A stretch of 10,234 nt of DNA from SAR202 cluster bacterium (GTDB lineage Bacteria > Chloroflexota > Dehalococcoidia > Lucifugimonadales > UBA3495). Numbering within the stretch: position 1 is the first letter of the stretch; every line of letters begins with the position of its first letter. The stretch lies in NCBI GenBank assembly GCA_009392095.1, contig VFHF01000322.1, positions 1 through 10,234 of the forward strand, given 5' to 3'. The notes below the pieces were generated by a model. It saw only the letters and a list, made by a program, of their open reading frames with translations, had not been told where the DNA came from and ran no database searches. This document shows, in pieces, positions 1 to 6,670 of this stretch. Made by a program: the position numbers and the translations under genes.

Positions 1-3
1 AGA

Positions 4-1104
4 CTAATATTCTCTTCGGGCAAGAAAATCAACTAGGTCCTCAGCTTCGGATTGAGCCCATTGCGGCAGCGATACGGGCTTCAGTGCCTCCAAAGCCCGG
101 GCTGCGGCGGCTTCGATGACTCTTTGGGCATTTTCCTGCGAGCCGACTTCGTCCAGCACGGCTAATACCCGCTGCACGTCGTCTTCCTCCAGTTCCTCCT
201 GCCTATAAATCCGTAAAAGGTCTTCCATCGCGCTCCCGCCGGCCCGCTCCAAAGCGAATACCACCGGATAGGACTTCTTCCGGCGGCGTATGTCGCTGTC
301 GGTGGCTTTGCCTAAAGTCGCCTGGTCGCCCCAGATGCCAAGATAATCGTCTCTTACCTGAAAAGCCTGGCCCAAGTGTTCGCCGAATTCGGCAAAAGCC
401 TTCACGGTCGCTGCATCCTCGGTTGCCAACAGCGCGCCGATTTCCAATCCGGCGCGGATCAACGCTCCGGTTTTACATGCGATCATGTAGAGGTATTCGT
501 CTGATTTGATGTCTGTCCGGGACTCGAAATTCAGGTCCATGCATTGACCCTGAATCATTTCCAAATAGCTCTTGGTCAAGATCCCGGAGACCTTCAAGAC
601 TGTTGCTGGGTTTACGTTTTGCTCGGCAACGTCCAATAGCGCCAGGTCGCCAGTGCATTGCATGGCATTGCCCGACCAAAGGGCTTTCGGGATTCCCCAG
701 AGATGCCACACGGTGGGCTGGTGACGCCGTTCCAAATCCTGGTCCTGAATATCGTCGTGGACCAACGAGAAATTGTGGATCAATTCAAGGGCGGCCGCCG
801 CTGGCAGGGCCTTGGAATAATCGTCGGAAAGGGCATCGCAGGCAAACAGGCAAAGAGTTGGGCGGAGGGCTTTGCCTTGGGTGACTGATGTATCCATCGG
901 CTCGCCCTGCTGGTCGACCCAGCCTAGGTGATACCGGAGCAGCCGGTAGGGCTCATTGTTTGGGACGTTAGGATCCCCGGCGTTAGGCACAACTCTATAA
1001 AGCTCCTTTTCCACAGAGCTTTTATATCTGGAGAACATACCGGGAAGCTTTGTCGCTAGGTCCGGTCTCCTCTGTGATTGCTGATCGCCGTCGTTTTCGA
1101 CCAT
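4..1104 (-). CDS. Type I polyprenyl diphosphate synthase (probable GGPP/FPP-type)
   Basis: Condenses isopentenyl diphosphate onto an allylic diphosphate to make a linear isoprenoid precursor for lipids, carotenoids or quinones; cytosolic. Visible motifs (numbering from the chosen start): GKALRP at 77-82, first Asp-rich motif DDIQD at 117-121, KTG at 211-213, and second Asp-rich region DDYLGIWGD at 252-260. The second motif is therefore DDxxG rather than DDxxD, a variant I recall from actinobacterial relatives. Phe112, five residues before the first motif, and the lack of an insertion in that motif fit short-chain (C15-C20) products; this is inference. The frame is open to an ATG at 1167, but the ATG at 1104 is preferred: it has purine-rich AGAAGAGAG just upstream, while the upstream ATG has no ribosome-binding match. 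The product is 366 residues, slightly long for the family because of an N-terminal extension of about 50 residues before the fold. It ends in TAG at 4-6 and is transcribed divergently from the DUF1800 operon. Confidence 0.94.
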   Translation of the reverse strand: MVENDGDQQSQRRPDLATKLPGMFSRYKSSVEKELYRVVPNAGDPNVPNNEPYRLLRYHLGWVDQQGEPMDTSVTQGKALRPTLCLFACDALSDDYSKALPAAAALELIHNFSLVHDDIQDQDLERRHQPTVWHLWGIPKALWSGNAMQCTGDLALLDVAEQNVNPATVLKVSGILTKSYLEMIQGQCMDLNFESRTDIKSDEYLYMIACKTGALIRAGLEIGALLATEDAATVKAFAEFGEHLGQAFQVRDDYLGIWGDQATLGKATDSDIRRRKKSYPVVFALERAGGSAMEDLLRIYRQEELEEDDVQRVLAVLDEVGSQENAQRVIEAAAARALEALKPVSLPQWAQSEAEDLVDFLARREY

Positions 1105-1172
1105 ACTCTCTTCTCTATGGAGAAAAGGTGGGCCGCAAGCTGGCGGCCAGGATATTTCAGACCACACCTAAG

Positions 1173-1184
1173 TAGGCGTGGAAT
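1173..1184 (+). repeat. Direct repeat TAGGCGTGGAAT, copy 1
   Basis: Exact 12-mer, with two further matching bases (AA) one position upstream, recurring at 1629-1640 in the same orientation. This copy lies in the predicted leader of the polyprenyl synthase transcript. Confidence 0.6.
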
Positions 1185-1219
1185 CAAGTGCATCGGCATT
1201 CGATGGATGCTGATGGCTG

Positions 1220-1238
1220 AAATGCTAGCAAAGCATTT
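1220..1238. repeat. Operator-like inverted repeat AAATGCT-N5-AGCATTT
   Basis: Seven-base arms at 1220-1226 and 1232-1238 are perfectly complementary around a 5-nt centre. The 8-bp palindrome TGCTAGCA (1223-1230) is nested inside. The element covers the candidate -10 box of the minus-strand promoter, where a repressor would be expected to bind. No regulator gene is present in the window, so an operator role is inference from position and symmetry. Confidence 0.35.
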
Positions 1239-1251
1239 TGGACCATGTCAA
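1222..1251 (-). promoter_or_regulatory. Candidate promoter of the polyprenyl synthase gene
   Basis: On the minus strand, a perfect -35 TTGACA (1246-1251) is followed after 18 nt by TAGCAT (1222-1227), a 4/6 match to TATAAT that keeps the key T, A and final T. The predicted transcript start near 1215 leaves a leader of about 110 nt. An inverted repeat overlaps the -10 box. The -10 is imperfect, so this is a candidate only. Confidence 0.45.
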
Positions 1252-1512
1252 GAAATATCGCCCGCTAAAAGAGCACGTAACCGGCACTATTGAGATACGC
1301 TAGCTGATTATGCCTGATCTGTGGCTGTGCGAATCAGACAGAAATTGATATAATTTTTGCGTTGTTATTGATTTCAGCCGAGGCTGAGCCCTTCAAAAAT
1401 AGGCCTGATAGGCAATAGCCTGTTCGACCGGTAATCATTGGCCCAGAATGCTCGATTCCGCGGTTGTAGATCAGGCACACATTAGCTTTGACAACATCTG
1501 GCGCAAAATCAT

Positions 1513-1541
1513 TTGACACTGCTTCCACATTAGTTTATATT
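1513..1541 (+). promoter_or_regulatory. Near-consensus sigma70-type promoter of the DUF1800-DUF1501-NHL operon
   Basis: Perfect TTGACA (1513-1518), exactly 17 nt of spacer, then TATATT (1536-1541), a 5/6 match to TATAAT. The transcript would start near 1548, giving a leader of about 135 nt before the DUF1800 start. A second TTTGACA lies 25 bp upstream (1487-1493) but has no -10 at proper spacing. The leader contains the palindrome GGGTTAACCC (1585-1594) and one copy of the 12-bp direct repeat, either of which could be regulatory. Confidence 0.75.
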
Positions 1542-1628
1542 TCTTCCTTGTAATCAATGTTACATAAGGGGTGCTTCGAGCCTGGGGTTAACCCATGCCC
1601 GGTGTGCCTTATTGATGTAGCCGCAAAT

Positions 1629-1640
1629 TAGGCGTGGAAT
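1629..1640 (+). repeat. Direct repeat TAGGCGTGGAAT, copy 2
   Basis: Second exact copy of the 12-mer at 1173-1184, 456 nt away. It sits in the predicted DUF1800 leader, 44 nt before the start codon. Confidence 0.6.
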
Positions 1641-1684
1641 ACCGCCCAAAATCCAATCTAATTCGCATCCCCTAGGAGGAGCAC

Positions 1685-3109
1685 ATGGCTGAACAGGATA
1701 TTGCCTTGATGGGCCACCTCTTGCGCCGCGCCGGTTTCGGGGCGAGCCGAGATGAGATTGAAGCTAAGGCATCCCAAGGTTATGACAGCGTAGTCCAAGA
1801 ATTGCTCAACCCCGAGACCCAAGAGGCCGTCGAGGAAGACCTGCTTATTCGCTATAACCCATCGTATTACGAAGCTGCCGCCATCGAAAATAACGTGCAG
1901 CAATGGGTCTGGCGCATGATCAACAGCCCCCGCCAGCTACAAGAGAAAGTAGCGCTTTTCTGGCACATGATTTTCTGTGCCGGTCACAGCAAGATTGACA
2001 GCGGTCAAGAGATGGGACTGATGGTCGATATATTCCGCCAAGAGGGGATGGGCAAATTCGACGACCTTCTGCTCAAGCTCTCCACCAACCCCGGCATGAT
2101 GTACTACCTGGACAACACCGAGAGCCACAAGGCCAACCTGAACGAGAACTATGGCCGTGAGCTTTTGGAGCTCTTCTCCCTGGGTGTTGGAATGGACGAA
2201 GGCTTCAACTACAGCGAAGACGACGTCAAAGTTTGTGCCAGGGCATTCACGGGTTGGAACGTTGCACCGTCCTATCCTCCGTTCCCCCACGGCCGCAGCC
2301 CCTGGGAATTCCGGTTCGATCCGGGCGACCACGACTACTCTGAGAAGACTTTTCTGGGCGAAACCGGTAACTGGGATGGTAGCGATATTATCGATATTGT
2401 CTGCCGTCAGCCCGCCACTGCCCGGTTCCTCGCCCGGCACCTGTACAACTACTTTGTCGCTGACGAGCCCCAGATTCCGGCATGGCGGCTGACACCGCCC
2501 CGCGATCAGGCGGCCATCGAAGCCATGGAGAAGGCCTATTGGGATTCCGACCACTCCGTTAAGGCGATGTTGGAAGTGCTGTTCACATCCGACTTCTTCA
2601 AAGACGAAGCGGTTCGGTATGCCAAGGTCAAGAACCCCACCGAAATGGTTGTCAGCCTCCTCCGCATGACCGGCGAGTTCAAGGGTTACAAGCCTGGCTT
2701 GTTCGAGCTTTCCCAAGAGCCTAAATATATGGGCATGGATATCATGAATCCTCCCACCGTTGAGGGTTGGCACACAGGCCGCGAGTGGATTGACAGCGGC
2801 ACGCTGGTTGAGCGCATCAACTTCGCTTCAGACATCTTAGGCAACACCGAGTTGGACGGCGTACGTATTCTCGTTGACCGACTGATGGGCCTGGGCGATA
2901 AGATCAGCCCCGAGCAGTTCGTTAATGGCTGTCTGGATCTGACCGGGCCCGTGGTCGTAACCGACGACACTATGGGACAGTTGATCTCCCACGCATCCAA
3001 AGAAGGTGATCTGACCCACGGGACGGATGCCGAACAGTCCGAGTTCACTCGACGTTCTGGTGAAATGTTCCAGATGATTGCCGCCACCGCCGAATTCCAG
3101 TTCGAGTAA
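1685..3109 (+). CDS. DUF1800 family protein
   Basis: Member of the DUF1800 family, whose biochemical function is not established; family members are often encoded next to DUF1501 proteins, as here. Family hallmarks run along the chain: HLLRRAGFGAS at 11-21, LQEKVALFWHMIF at 85-97, MYYLDN at 139-144, NENYGRELLELFSLGV at 153-168, YSEDDVKVCARAFTGW at 176-191, and a C-terminal NPPTVEGWHTGREWI at 355-369. The 474-residue length is normal for the family. The ATG is fixed by a perfect AGGAGG (1674-1679) five bases upstream, and the N terminus goes straight into the domain, so no signal peptide or membrane segment is visible. It is the first gene of an operon; DUF1501 starts 67 nt after its stop with its own strong ribosome-binding site. 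Family assignment is secure; function is not. Confidence 0.95.
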   Translation: MAEQDIALMGHLLRRAGFGASRDEIEAKASQGYDSVVQELLNPETQEAVEEDLLIRYNPSYYEAAAIENNVQQWVWRMINSPRQLQEKVALFWHMIFCAGHSKIDSGQEMGLMVDIFRQEGMGKFDDLLLKLSTNPGMMYYLDNTESHKANLNENYGRELLELFSLGVGMDEGFNYSEDDVKVCARAFTGWNVAPSYPPFPHGRSPWEFRFDPGDHDYSEKTFLGETGNWDGSDIIDIVCRQPATARFLARHLYNYFVADEPQIPAWRLTPPRDQAAIEAMEKAYWDSDHSVKAMLEVLFTSDFFKDEAVRYAKVKNPTEMVVSLLRMTGEFKGYKPGLFELSQEPKYMGMDIMNPPTVEGWHTGREWIDSGTLVERINFASDILGNTELDGVRILVDRLMGLGDKISPEQFVNGCLDLTGPVVVTDDTMGQLISHASKEGDLTHGTDAEQSEFTRRSGEMFQMIAATAEFQFE

Positions 3110-3176
3110 GTCCTTGCCCGTCCCGTACAGGTAAGCTGACTAACTCTCGAGATATCAAAACACGTAAGGAGAAATC

Positions 3177-4316
3177 ATGGTTCAGACCAAGAAAGATCCC
3201 GTCCTGGCAGTACTATCCCTGTCCGGCGGAAATGACGGCTTAAACTGCGTCATCCCTCGCAATAACGGCTTCTACCGGGACTTCCGTCCCACCCTAGCGG
3301 TTCCCGAAGACCAGATTATTCCTATCAATGACGAGCTGGGCTTCCACCCGACCATGGGTCCGCTGAAGAAATACTGGGACGAAGGCAAACTGGCCATCTT
3401 CGTTGGTATCGGATACCCCACTCCCAGCTACTCCCATTTCCGTTCCATGGACATATGGCACACTTGTGAGCCGGAAATCATCGGGACCGAAGGCTGGTTG
3501 GGCCGGGCCACCAAACAGTTGGACCCGAACTCTGAGAACGTACTGACGGCCGTTAACTTTGGCCGCGGCCTTCCCCGAGCCTTGGTCATGGACGGAGTTC
3601 CGGTAGCTTCCGTAGGTAACCTAGAGACCTATGGTCTACTGACAGGTATCGAAGGCGAGAACCAGCGGAACGACGCGCTTGACGTGTTCGGCCGCATGTA
3701 CTCCCCCGCGATCGGCACCGGCGCGGTCATGGACTACATCCATGCGACCGGAACCGACGCCTTGAAGGGTGCAGACATTCTGTCCACGGCCCCGGACAAC
3801 TACACGTCCGGTGTTGAGTACTCGACCACCGCCATCGGCCAGTATATGAAGAACATCGCACAGACCCACCTCGCCGGCTTCGGCTCCCGGGTCCTGTACA
3901 CCACATCCCCATACAATGGGTTTGATTCCCACGCCAACCAGGCCCAGGCTAACGCAGCGTTGCTGACAGACGTTTCCAACACCGTTGACACGTTCATTAC
4001 TGACCTGCGGGAGCACGACGCCAGCGACAACGTGACCCTGTTCTTCTTCAGCGAGTTCGGCCGCCGCGTAGCCGACAACGGTTCTGGCACAGACCACGGC
4101 GCTGCTGGCGTTGCCTTCGCACTCGGTGAACACGTCAAGGGTGGTGTCTACGGTACCTATCCTTCCCTTGAGCCTTCCCAGCAGGAAGAGGGCGGCAACC
4201 TGAAGTTCAACCTGGACTTCCGGTCTGTCTACTCCACGATCCTGGAAGACTGGCTCCAGTTGGCTCCGGAACCCATTGTTGGAGGCAACTACGAGCGAGT
4301 TAAGTTCATCGGTTAA
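3177..4316 (+). CDS. DUF1501 family protein (alkaline phosphatase/sulfatase-like fold), leaderless
   Basis: DUF1501 proteins are related to the alkaline phosphatase/arylsulfatase superfamily and are presumed metal-dependent hydrolases, but the substrate is unknown. Motifs seen: LSLSGGNDGLN at 13-23 (N-terminal Asp region), FRPTLAVPE at 36-44, LGFHPTMGPLKKYWDEGKLAI at 54-74, SHFRSMDIWHT at 86-96, GFDSHANQ at 248-255, and the paired SEFGRR (292-297) and TDHGAAG (305-311) near the C terminus, where metal ligands are expected. Most relatives that I know begin with a twin-arginine signal. This 379-residue protein starts only a dozen residues before the first core strand, with no signal. The start is well fixed: AAGGAG (3166-3171) lies five bases before the ATG and no upstream in-frame extension with a signal is apparent. 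It probably acts in the cytoplasm, perhaps with DUF1800. Confidence 0.94.
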   Translation: MVQTKKDPVLAVLSLSGGNDGLNCVIPRNNGFYRDFRPTLAVPEDQIIPINDELGFHPTMGPLKKYWDEGKLAIFVGIGYPTPSYSHFRSMDIWHTCEPEIIGTEGWLGRATKQLDPNSENVLTAVNFGRGLPRALVMDGVPVASVGNLETYGLLTGIEGENQRNDALDVFGRMYSPAIGTGAVMDYIHATGTDALKGADILSTAPDNYTSGVEYSTTAIGQYMKNIAQTHLAGFGSRVLYTTSPYNGFDSHANQAQANAALLTDVSNTVDTFITDLREHDASDNVTLFFFSEFGRRVADNGSGTDHGAAGVAFALGEHVKGGVYGTYPSLEPSQQEEGGNLKFNLDFRSVYSTILEDWLQLAPEPIVGGNYERVKFIG

Positions 4317-4430
4317 GCAACCGGAGTTCTATTCAGGTTAAATAACGCAACGATACGCTGGGCCGCTTTATGGCTGTTTGGTCAGACCGCAGTCGGCTCA
4401 GCGCACCACAGGAAGAAGAGGTAAAAGCAT

Positions 4431-5435
4431 ATGGCAACACATTTTTTCGGCCTAACTAGCCGAACATACAAGCATAGTCATGCTGTCGGCCGCGCAGAAT
4501 TTGCCGGCACGGGTTTCCGTAACCCGACAGACATGGCCATCGCGCCCGACGGTACCGTGTTCATCTGCAACCGGTCTTATGAGAACCGGCCGGATGGCGT
4601 ACACATTACCGTGATTACATTGGACGAAGACTACATCACTGAATTCGGCACCTACGGCGAGGCCGACGGCGAATTCATGTGGCCGACTTCCGTCGCTTTG
4701 GATAGCAAAGGTGATCTCTACCTGGCCGACGAATGGCTGAACCGCATCAGCAAGTTCACCAAAGACGGTGAGTTCGTCAGCAAGTGGGGCGTCGCTGGTT
4801 CTGGAGACGGCGAACTCAACGGACCGGCCGGTCTGGCAATCGATTCCGATGACAACATCATCGTAGTTGACGCCGGCAACAACCGGGTCCAGAAATTCAG
4901 CTTAGACGGCAAATACATCAGCCAGTTCGGCAAACAGGGCAGCGCCGACGGCGAGTTCAACAATCCTTGGGGCATCGCGCTGGACAGTGAGGGCCACGTC
5001 TACATCGCAGACTGGCGCAACGACCGCATCCAGAAGTTCACCGCTGACGGCCAATGGGAAGCCTCCATCGGCTCCTCGGGCAGCGGGGTCGGTCAACTGA
5101 ACCGTCCTAACGGTCTGGCCGTGGACGCAGATGGCGACATCTACGTTGCCGACTGGATGAACAACCGCGTGCAGGTATTCGCTCCCGACGGCCGGTACAT
5201 CACCGAGTTCCAAGGGGAAGCAGTGCTTTCCAAGTGGGGCCGGGACAAGCTGGCTTCCAATCCGGATATGATCCGGCAGCGCTCGCTTGCTTTCGCCAGC
5301 GACCCCGACTACGAAAAGAAACTGGCCCACCCCTGCGGCGTCAAGATTGACCCCGAGGGCCGGATCGTGATCATTGACCACACCCGGAACCGCCTCCAGG
5401 TCTACATCAAGGAAGCTGAACCTGCGCTGGTCTAA
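4431..5435 (+). CDS. NHL-repeat beta-propeller protein
   Basis: A soluble six-bladed NHL propeller, typically a scaffold for protein or ligand binding though some NHL proteins are lyases; the exact role is unknown. Blades can be counted from the repeated pattern of P-xx-A-x-D-x-x-G-x-[IV]-[YI]-[VI]-[AV]-D followed by NRV/IQ-K/V-F-x-x-DG: roughly residues 30-65, 84-116, 130-163, 178-210, 225-258 and 300-330. Blades 2 to 5 are canonical with FG-x-x-G-x-x-x-G-E/Q-F/L linkers. Blade 1 is degenerate, and an insertion of about 37 residues (262-298) separates blades 5 and 6. No signal peptide or membrane segment is seen in the 334 residues. The ATG has the ribosome-binding match GAGG at 4418-4421. 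It follows DUF1501 by 114 nt with no convincing promoter between, so it is the likely last gene of the operon, ending at the strong hairpin 5466-5502. Confidence 0.94.
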   Translation: MATHFFGLTSRTYKHSHAVGRAEFAGTGFRNPTDMAIAPDGTVFICNRSYENRPDGVHITVITLDEDYITEFGTYGEADGEFMWPTSVALDSKGDLYLADEWLNRISKFTKDGEFVSKWGVAGSGDGELNGPAGLAIDSDDNIIVVDAGNNRVQKFSLDGKYISQFGKQGSADGEFNNPWGIALDSEGHVYIADWRNDRIQKFTADGQWEASIGSSGSGVGQLNRPNGLAVDADGDIYVADWMNNRVQVFAPDGRYITEFQGEAVLSKWGRDKLASNPDMIRQRSLAFASDPDYEKKLAHPCGVKIDPEGRIVIIDHTRNRLQVYIKEAEPALV

Positions 5436-5465
5436 CCCGCACCGTACAGCAACTAAGAAATGCAA

Positions 5466-5502
5466 AAAGAGAGAGCCGGGGCAGCGCCCCGGCTCTCTCT
5501 TT
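5466..5502. terminator. Strong bidirectional Rho-independent terminator
   Basis: Perfect 17-bp stem (5466-5482 with 5486-5502) around a 3-nt loop, GC-rich at the tip and ending in A:T pairs. A run of five A lies at the left base (5464-5468) and T residues at the right base, so it can stop both the NHL operon (+) and the convergent small gene (-), whose stop codon is 30 nt away. Confidence 0.93.
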
Positions 5503-5532
5503 ATTGATTGTTCAAAATCTAGGTAGCCGCCG

Positions 5533-5874
5533 CTACGGCCCGCCAGGCATCCCGCCGTCAATCCAAGCCACTACCTCGTCAACCTCTTCTGTCGACAAGA
5601 ATGGCCCCCGTAAGGGCATCTTCCCCGAAGTTCCCACGGCCCTAGCTAGAGACTTCACAAGATTTGTTTCCCTTGCCGGAAGTCCGGGCTCAATAGCCCG
5701 AAGACCGGACAATACTGCCGCTTGGATGTCTTCAGCGGTTTCCCAGTAATATGCGTGAATGCCGGGCAACGGTTGCCGGTCCCAGCGCTCGATCCATCGG
5801 CCCATGATTCCGTCCAGAATCTCTTTAACCCTCGGCCAGTAAACCACCTGTTCTTGACTGCTATCTTCGCTCAT
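5533..5874 (-). CDS. Small cysteine-free protein resembling a cytochrome c-like domain without haem site
   Basis: Unrecognised by name. The 113-residue product resembles the c-type cytochrome-like domains found with DUF1501-type genes: an N-terminal RVKEILDGIM (15-24), IEPGLPARETNLVKSL (61-76), and the typical C-terminal MPLRGPFLSTEEVDEVVAWI (87-106) with DGGMP at 106-110. However, there is no cysteine anywhere, so no CxxCH haem-attachment site; only His40 is present, while the Met87 that would be an axial ligand remains. No signal peptide is visible. The frame can begin at GTG (5878-5880), but ATG at 5872-5874 is preferred because AAAGAG (minus strand, 5883-5888) is then 8 nt away rather than 2. 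It lies 102 nt downstream of the MogA-like gene on the same strand and converges on the NHL gene across the shared terminator. Coding status is fairly sure; the cytochrome resemblance is by eye. Confidence 0.72.
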   Translation of the reverse strand: MSEDSSQEQVVYWPRVKEILDGIMGRWIERWDRQPLPGIHAYYWETAEDIQAAVLSGLRAIEPGLPARETNLVKSLARAVGTSGKMPLRGPFLSTEEVDEVVAWIDGGMPGGP

Positions 5875-5909
5875 TTTCACAGCTCTTTAGTATTTGAAAT
5901 CGGGACGCC

Positions 5910-5937
5910 AGTATGCTGCCGCTGGCCCTCGGTTCAA
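5910..5937 (-). promoter_or_regulatory. Weak candidate promoter of the small cytochrome-like gene
   Basis: On the minus strand, TTGAAC (5932-5937), a 16-nt spacer, then CATACT (5910-5915), a 4/6 match to the -10 consensus. It lies between the MogA-like stop and the small gene. Read-through from the MogA-like gene is the alternative. Confidence 0.28.
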
Positions 5938-5976
5938 AGACGCAGCTTCAACAGGGCGAAAAATGGGCAGACCTGT

Positions 5977-6468
5977 CTAACGGGGGTGTTCGCTAACGGT
6001 CTCGCGGTGGAGCAATTCCAGTGCGTGAGGTATCACCGGCATCACCACGGCCAAACATTCCTGGACCCCCTTGGTGCTGCCCGGCAGAGTGATTATCAGG
6101 GTATTCCCCCGGATCCCCGTTACCGAACGGCTGATCATAGCCATCGGTGTAAACTCCAAAGTTTTTGCCCGCATCGCTTCCGCCATGCCGGGCACCTCTT
6201 TGTCCAGTATAGCTAAGCAAGCTTCGGGAGTAACGTCGTATCGCCCGAGTCCGGTGCCGCCTGTTGTTACGATTAGGTCAACATCGTCAGAGTCGGCCCA
6301 TTCGGCCAGCTTCGCCGAAATTGTGTCTTTATCGTCGGACACAATTTCATAGCGGGCAACCTGAAAGTCAGCGCCTTCCAGCAGGTCTTTGATGGCTTGT
6401 CCGCTGCTGTCATCCCGTTTGCCTTGGGAGCCCGATGTGCTGACCGTCAGCACGGCTAATCTGAACAT
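5977..6468 (-). CDS. MogA/MoaB-family molybdenum cofactor biosynthesis protein
   Basis: Members bind molybdopterin and adenylate it ahead of molybdenum insertion (MogA activity); MoaB-type relatives are closely similar. The 163-residue length matches the single-domain family. Seen: N-terminal FRLAVLTVSTSGSQG (2-16), the signature TTGGTGLGRYDVTPE at 68-82 with its conserved Asp78, PGMAEAMR at 93-100, ISR at 112-114, and LPGSTKGVQECL at 128-139. Although the frame stays open upstream to 6687, the ATG at 6466-6468 is clearly right: GGAGG lies at 6474-6478 (minus strand), five bases away, and homology begins there. No other cofactor gene or molybdoenzyme is present in the window, so its client is unknown. 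It is divergent from the HIT gene. Confidence 0.93.
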   Translation of the reverse strand: MFRLAVLTVSTSGSQGKRDDSSGQAIKDLLEGADFQVARYEIVSDDKDTISAKLAEWADSDDVDLIVTTGGTGLGRYDVTPEACLAILDKEVPGMAEAMRAKTLEFTPMAMISRSVTGIRGNTLIITLPGSTKGVQECLAVVMPVIPHALELLHRETVSEHPR

Positions 6469-6485
6469 GGCGTCCTCCGCTGGGA

Positions 6486-6494
6486 ATGATACCA
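6486..6494 (-). promoter_or_regulatory. Candidate extended -10 promoter of the MogA-like gene
   Basis: On the minus strand, TGG followed by TATCAT (-10 at 6486-6491) forms an extended -10 element, with no good -35 upstream. Transcription would start near 6479, leaving a very short leader that just includes the GGAGG site. Plausible but not strong. Confidence 0.3.
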
Positions 6495-6577
6495 CAGGCT
6501 GCGTCATTTCCGGCCTTGATTGGTCACGCCCAGCCCCGGCAAGACCGGATGATTCCGCACCGGAATAATGGCCTTCG

Positions 6578-6606
6578 TTGACAAGAAAAAGGGGGCAATC
6601 TATAGT
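6578..6606 (+). promoter_or_regulatory. Near-consensus sigma70-type promoter of the HIT-crotonase operon
   Basis: Perfect TTGACA (6578-6583), exactly 17 nt, then TATAGT (6601-6606), 5/6 to consensus. The expected start of transcription near 6613 gives a leader of about 58 nt before the TTG start at 6671. The same TTG at 6578 could be mistaken for a start codon; the promoter match shows it is more likely part of the -35 box. Confidence 0.78.
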
Positions 6607-6655
6607 CTCAAAGCAAGCCATTAATCCCAGCCGCCAGGCCGGGCCGCCAACATAT

Positions 6656-6660
6656 AAGGA
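6656..6660 (+). promoter_or_regulatory. Ribosome-binding site deciding the HIT start
   Basis: AAGGA lies 10 nt before the TTG at 6671, the only in-frame start candidate downstream of the promoter with such a match. Confidence 0.6.
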
Positions 6661-6670
6661 CAAATTTCTC

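Larger units (their letters stand above)
1105..1684. other. Divergent intergenic region of about 580 nt without a convincing gene
   Basis: This stretch is visibly more AT-rich than its flanks and separates two divergent genes. It holds a candidate promoter for each direction, the inverted repeat at 1220-1238, and a small hairpin TCAGC-CGAG-GCTGA at 1374-1387. It also holds two copies of TAGGCGTGGAAT (1173-1184 and 1629-1640) and the 10-bp palindrome GGGTTAACCC at 1585-1594 in the DUF1800 leader. A minus-strand open frame of 64 codons (1334-1528) has no Shine-Dalgarno support or family resemblance and is not called. I recognise no RNA family here. Confidence 0.7.

Noticed and set aside
1105..1167. 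N-terminal extension of the polyprenyl synthase to an ATG at 1167
   Set aside because: No ribosome-binding match before that ATG; the ATG at 1104 has a purine-rich site.
1349..1354. TATAAT as a possible promoter -10
   Set aside because: No -35 match at 16-18 nt, and it is far from either start; the 1513-1541 element is much better.
1334..1528. 64-codon minus-strand open frame in the intergenic region
   Set aside because: No Shine-Dalgarno match or recognisable family; it lies in AT-rich sequence and runs through the DUF1800 operon promoter region.
1173..1640. Possible inserted element bounded by the 12-bp direct repeats
   Set aside because: No inverted termini next to the repeats and no transposase remnant visible, so no mobile element is called; only the repeats are reported.
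1937..2773. Long minus-strand open frame of 278 codons
   Set aside because: Antisense shadow of the well-supported DUF1800 gene, with no family resemblance.
4902..5561. Minus-strand open frame of 219 codons
   Set aside because: Antisense to the NHL repeats and crosses the strong terminator; a mirror of the repeat coding pattern.
5722..6216. Plus-strand open frame of 164 codons
   Set aside because: Antisense to the small cytochrome-like gene and the MogA-like gene; no family features.
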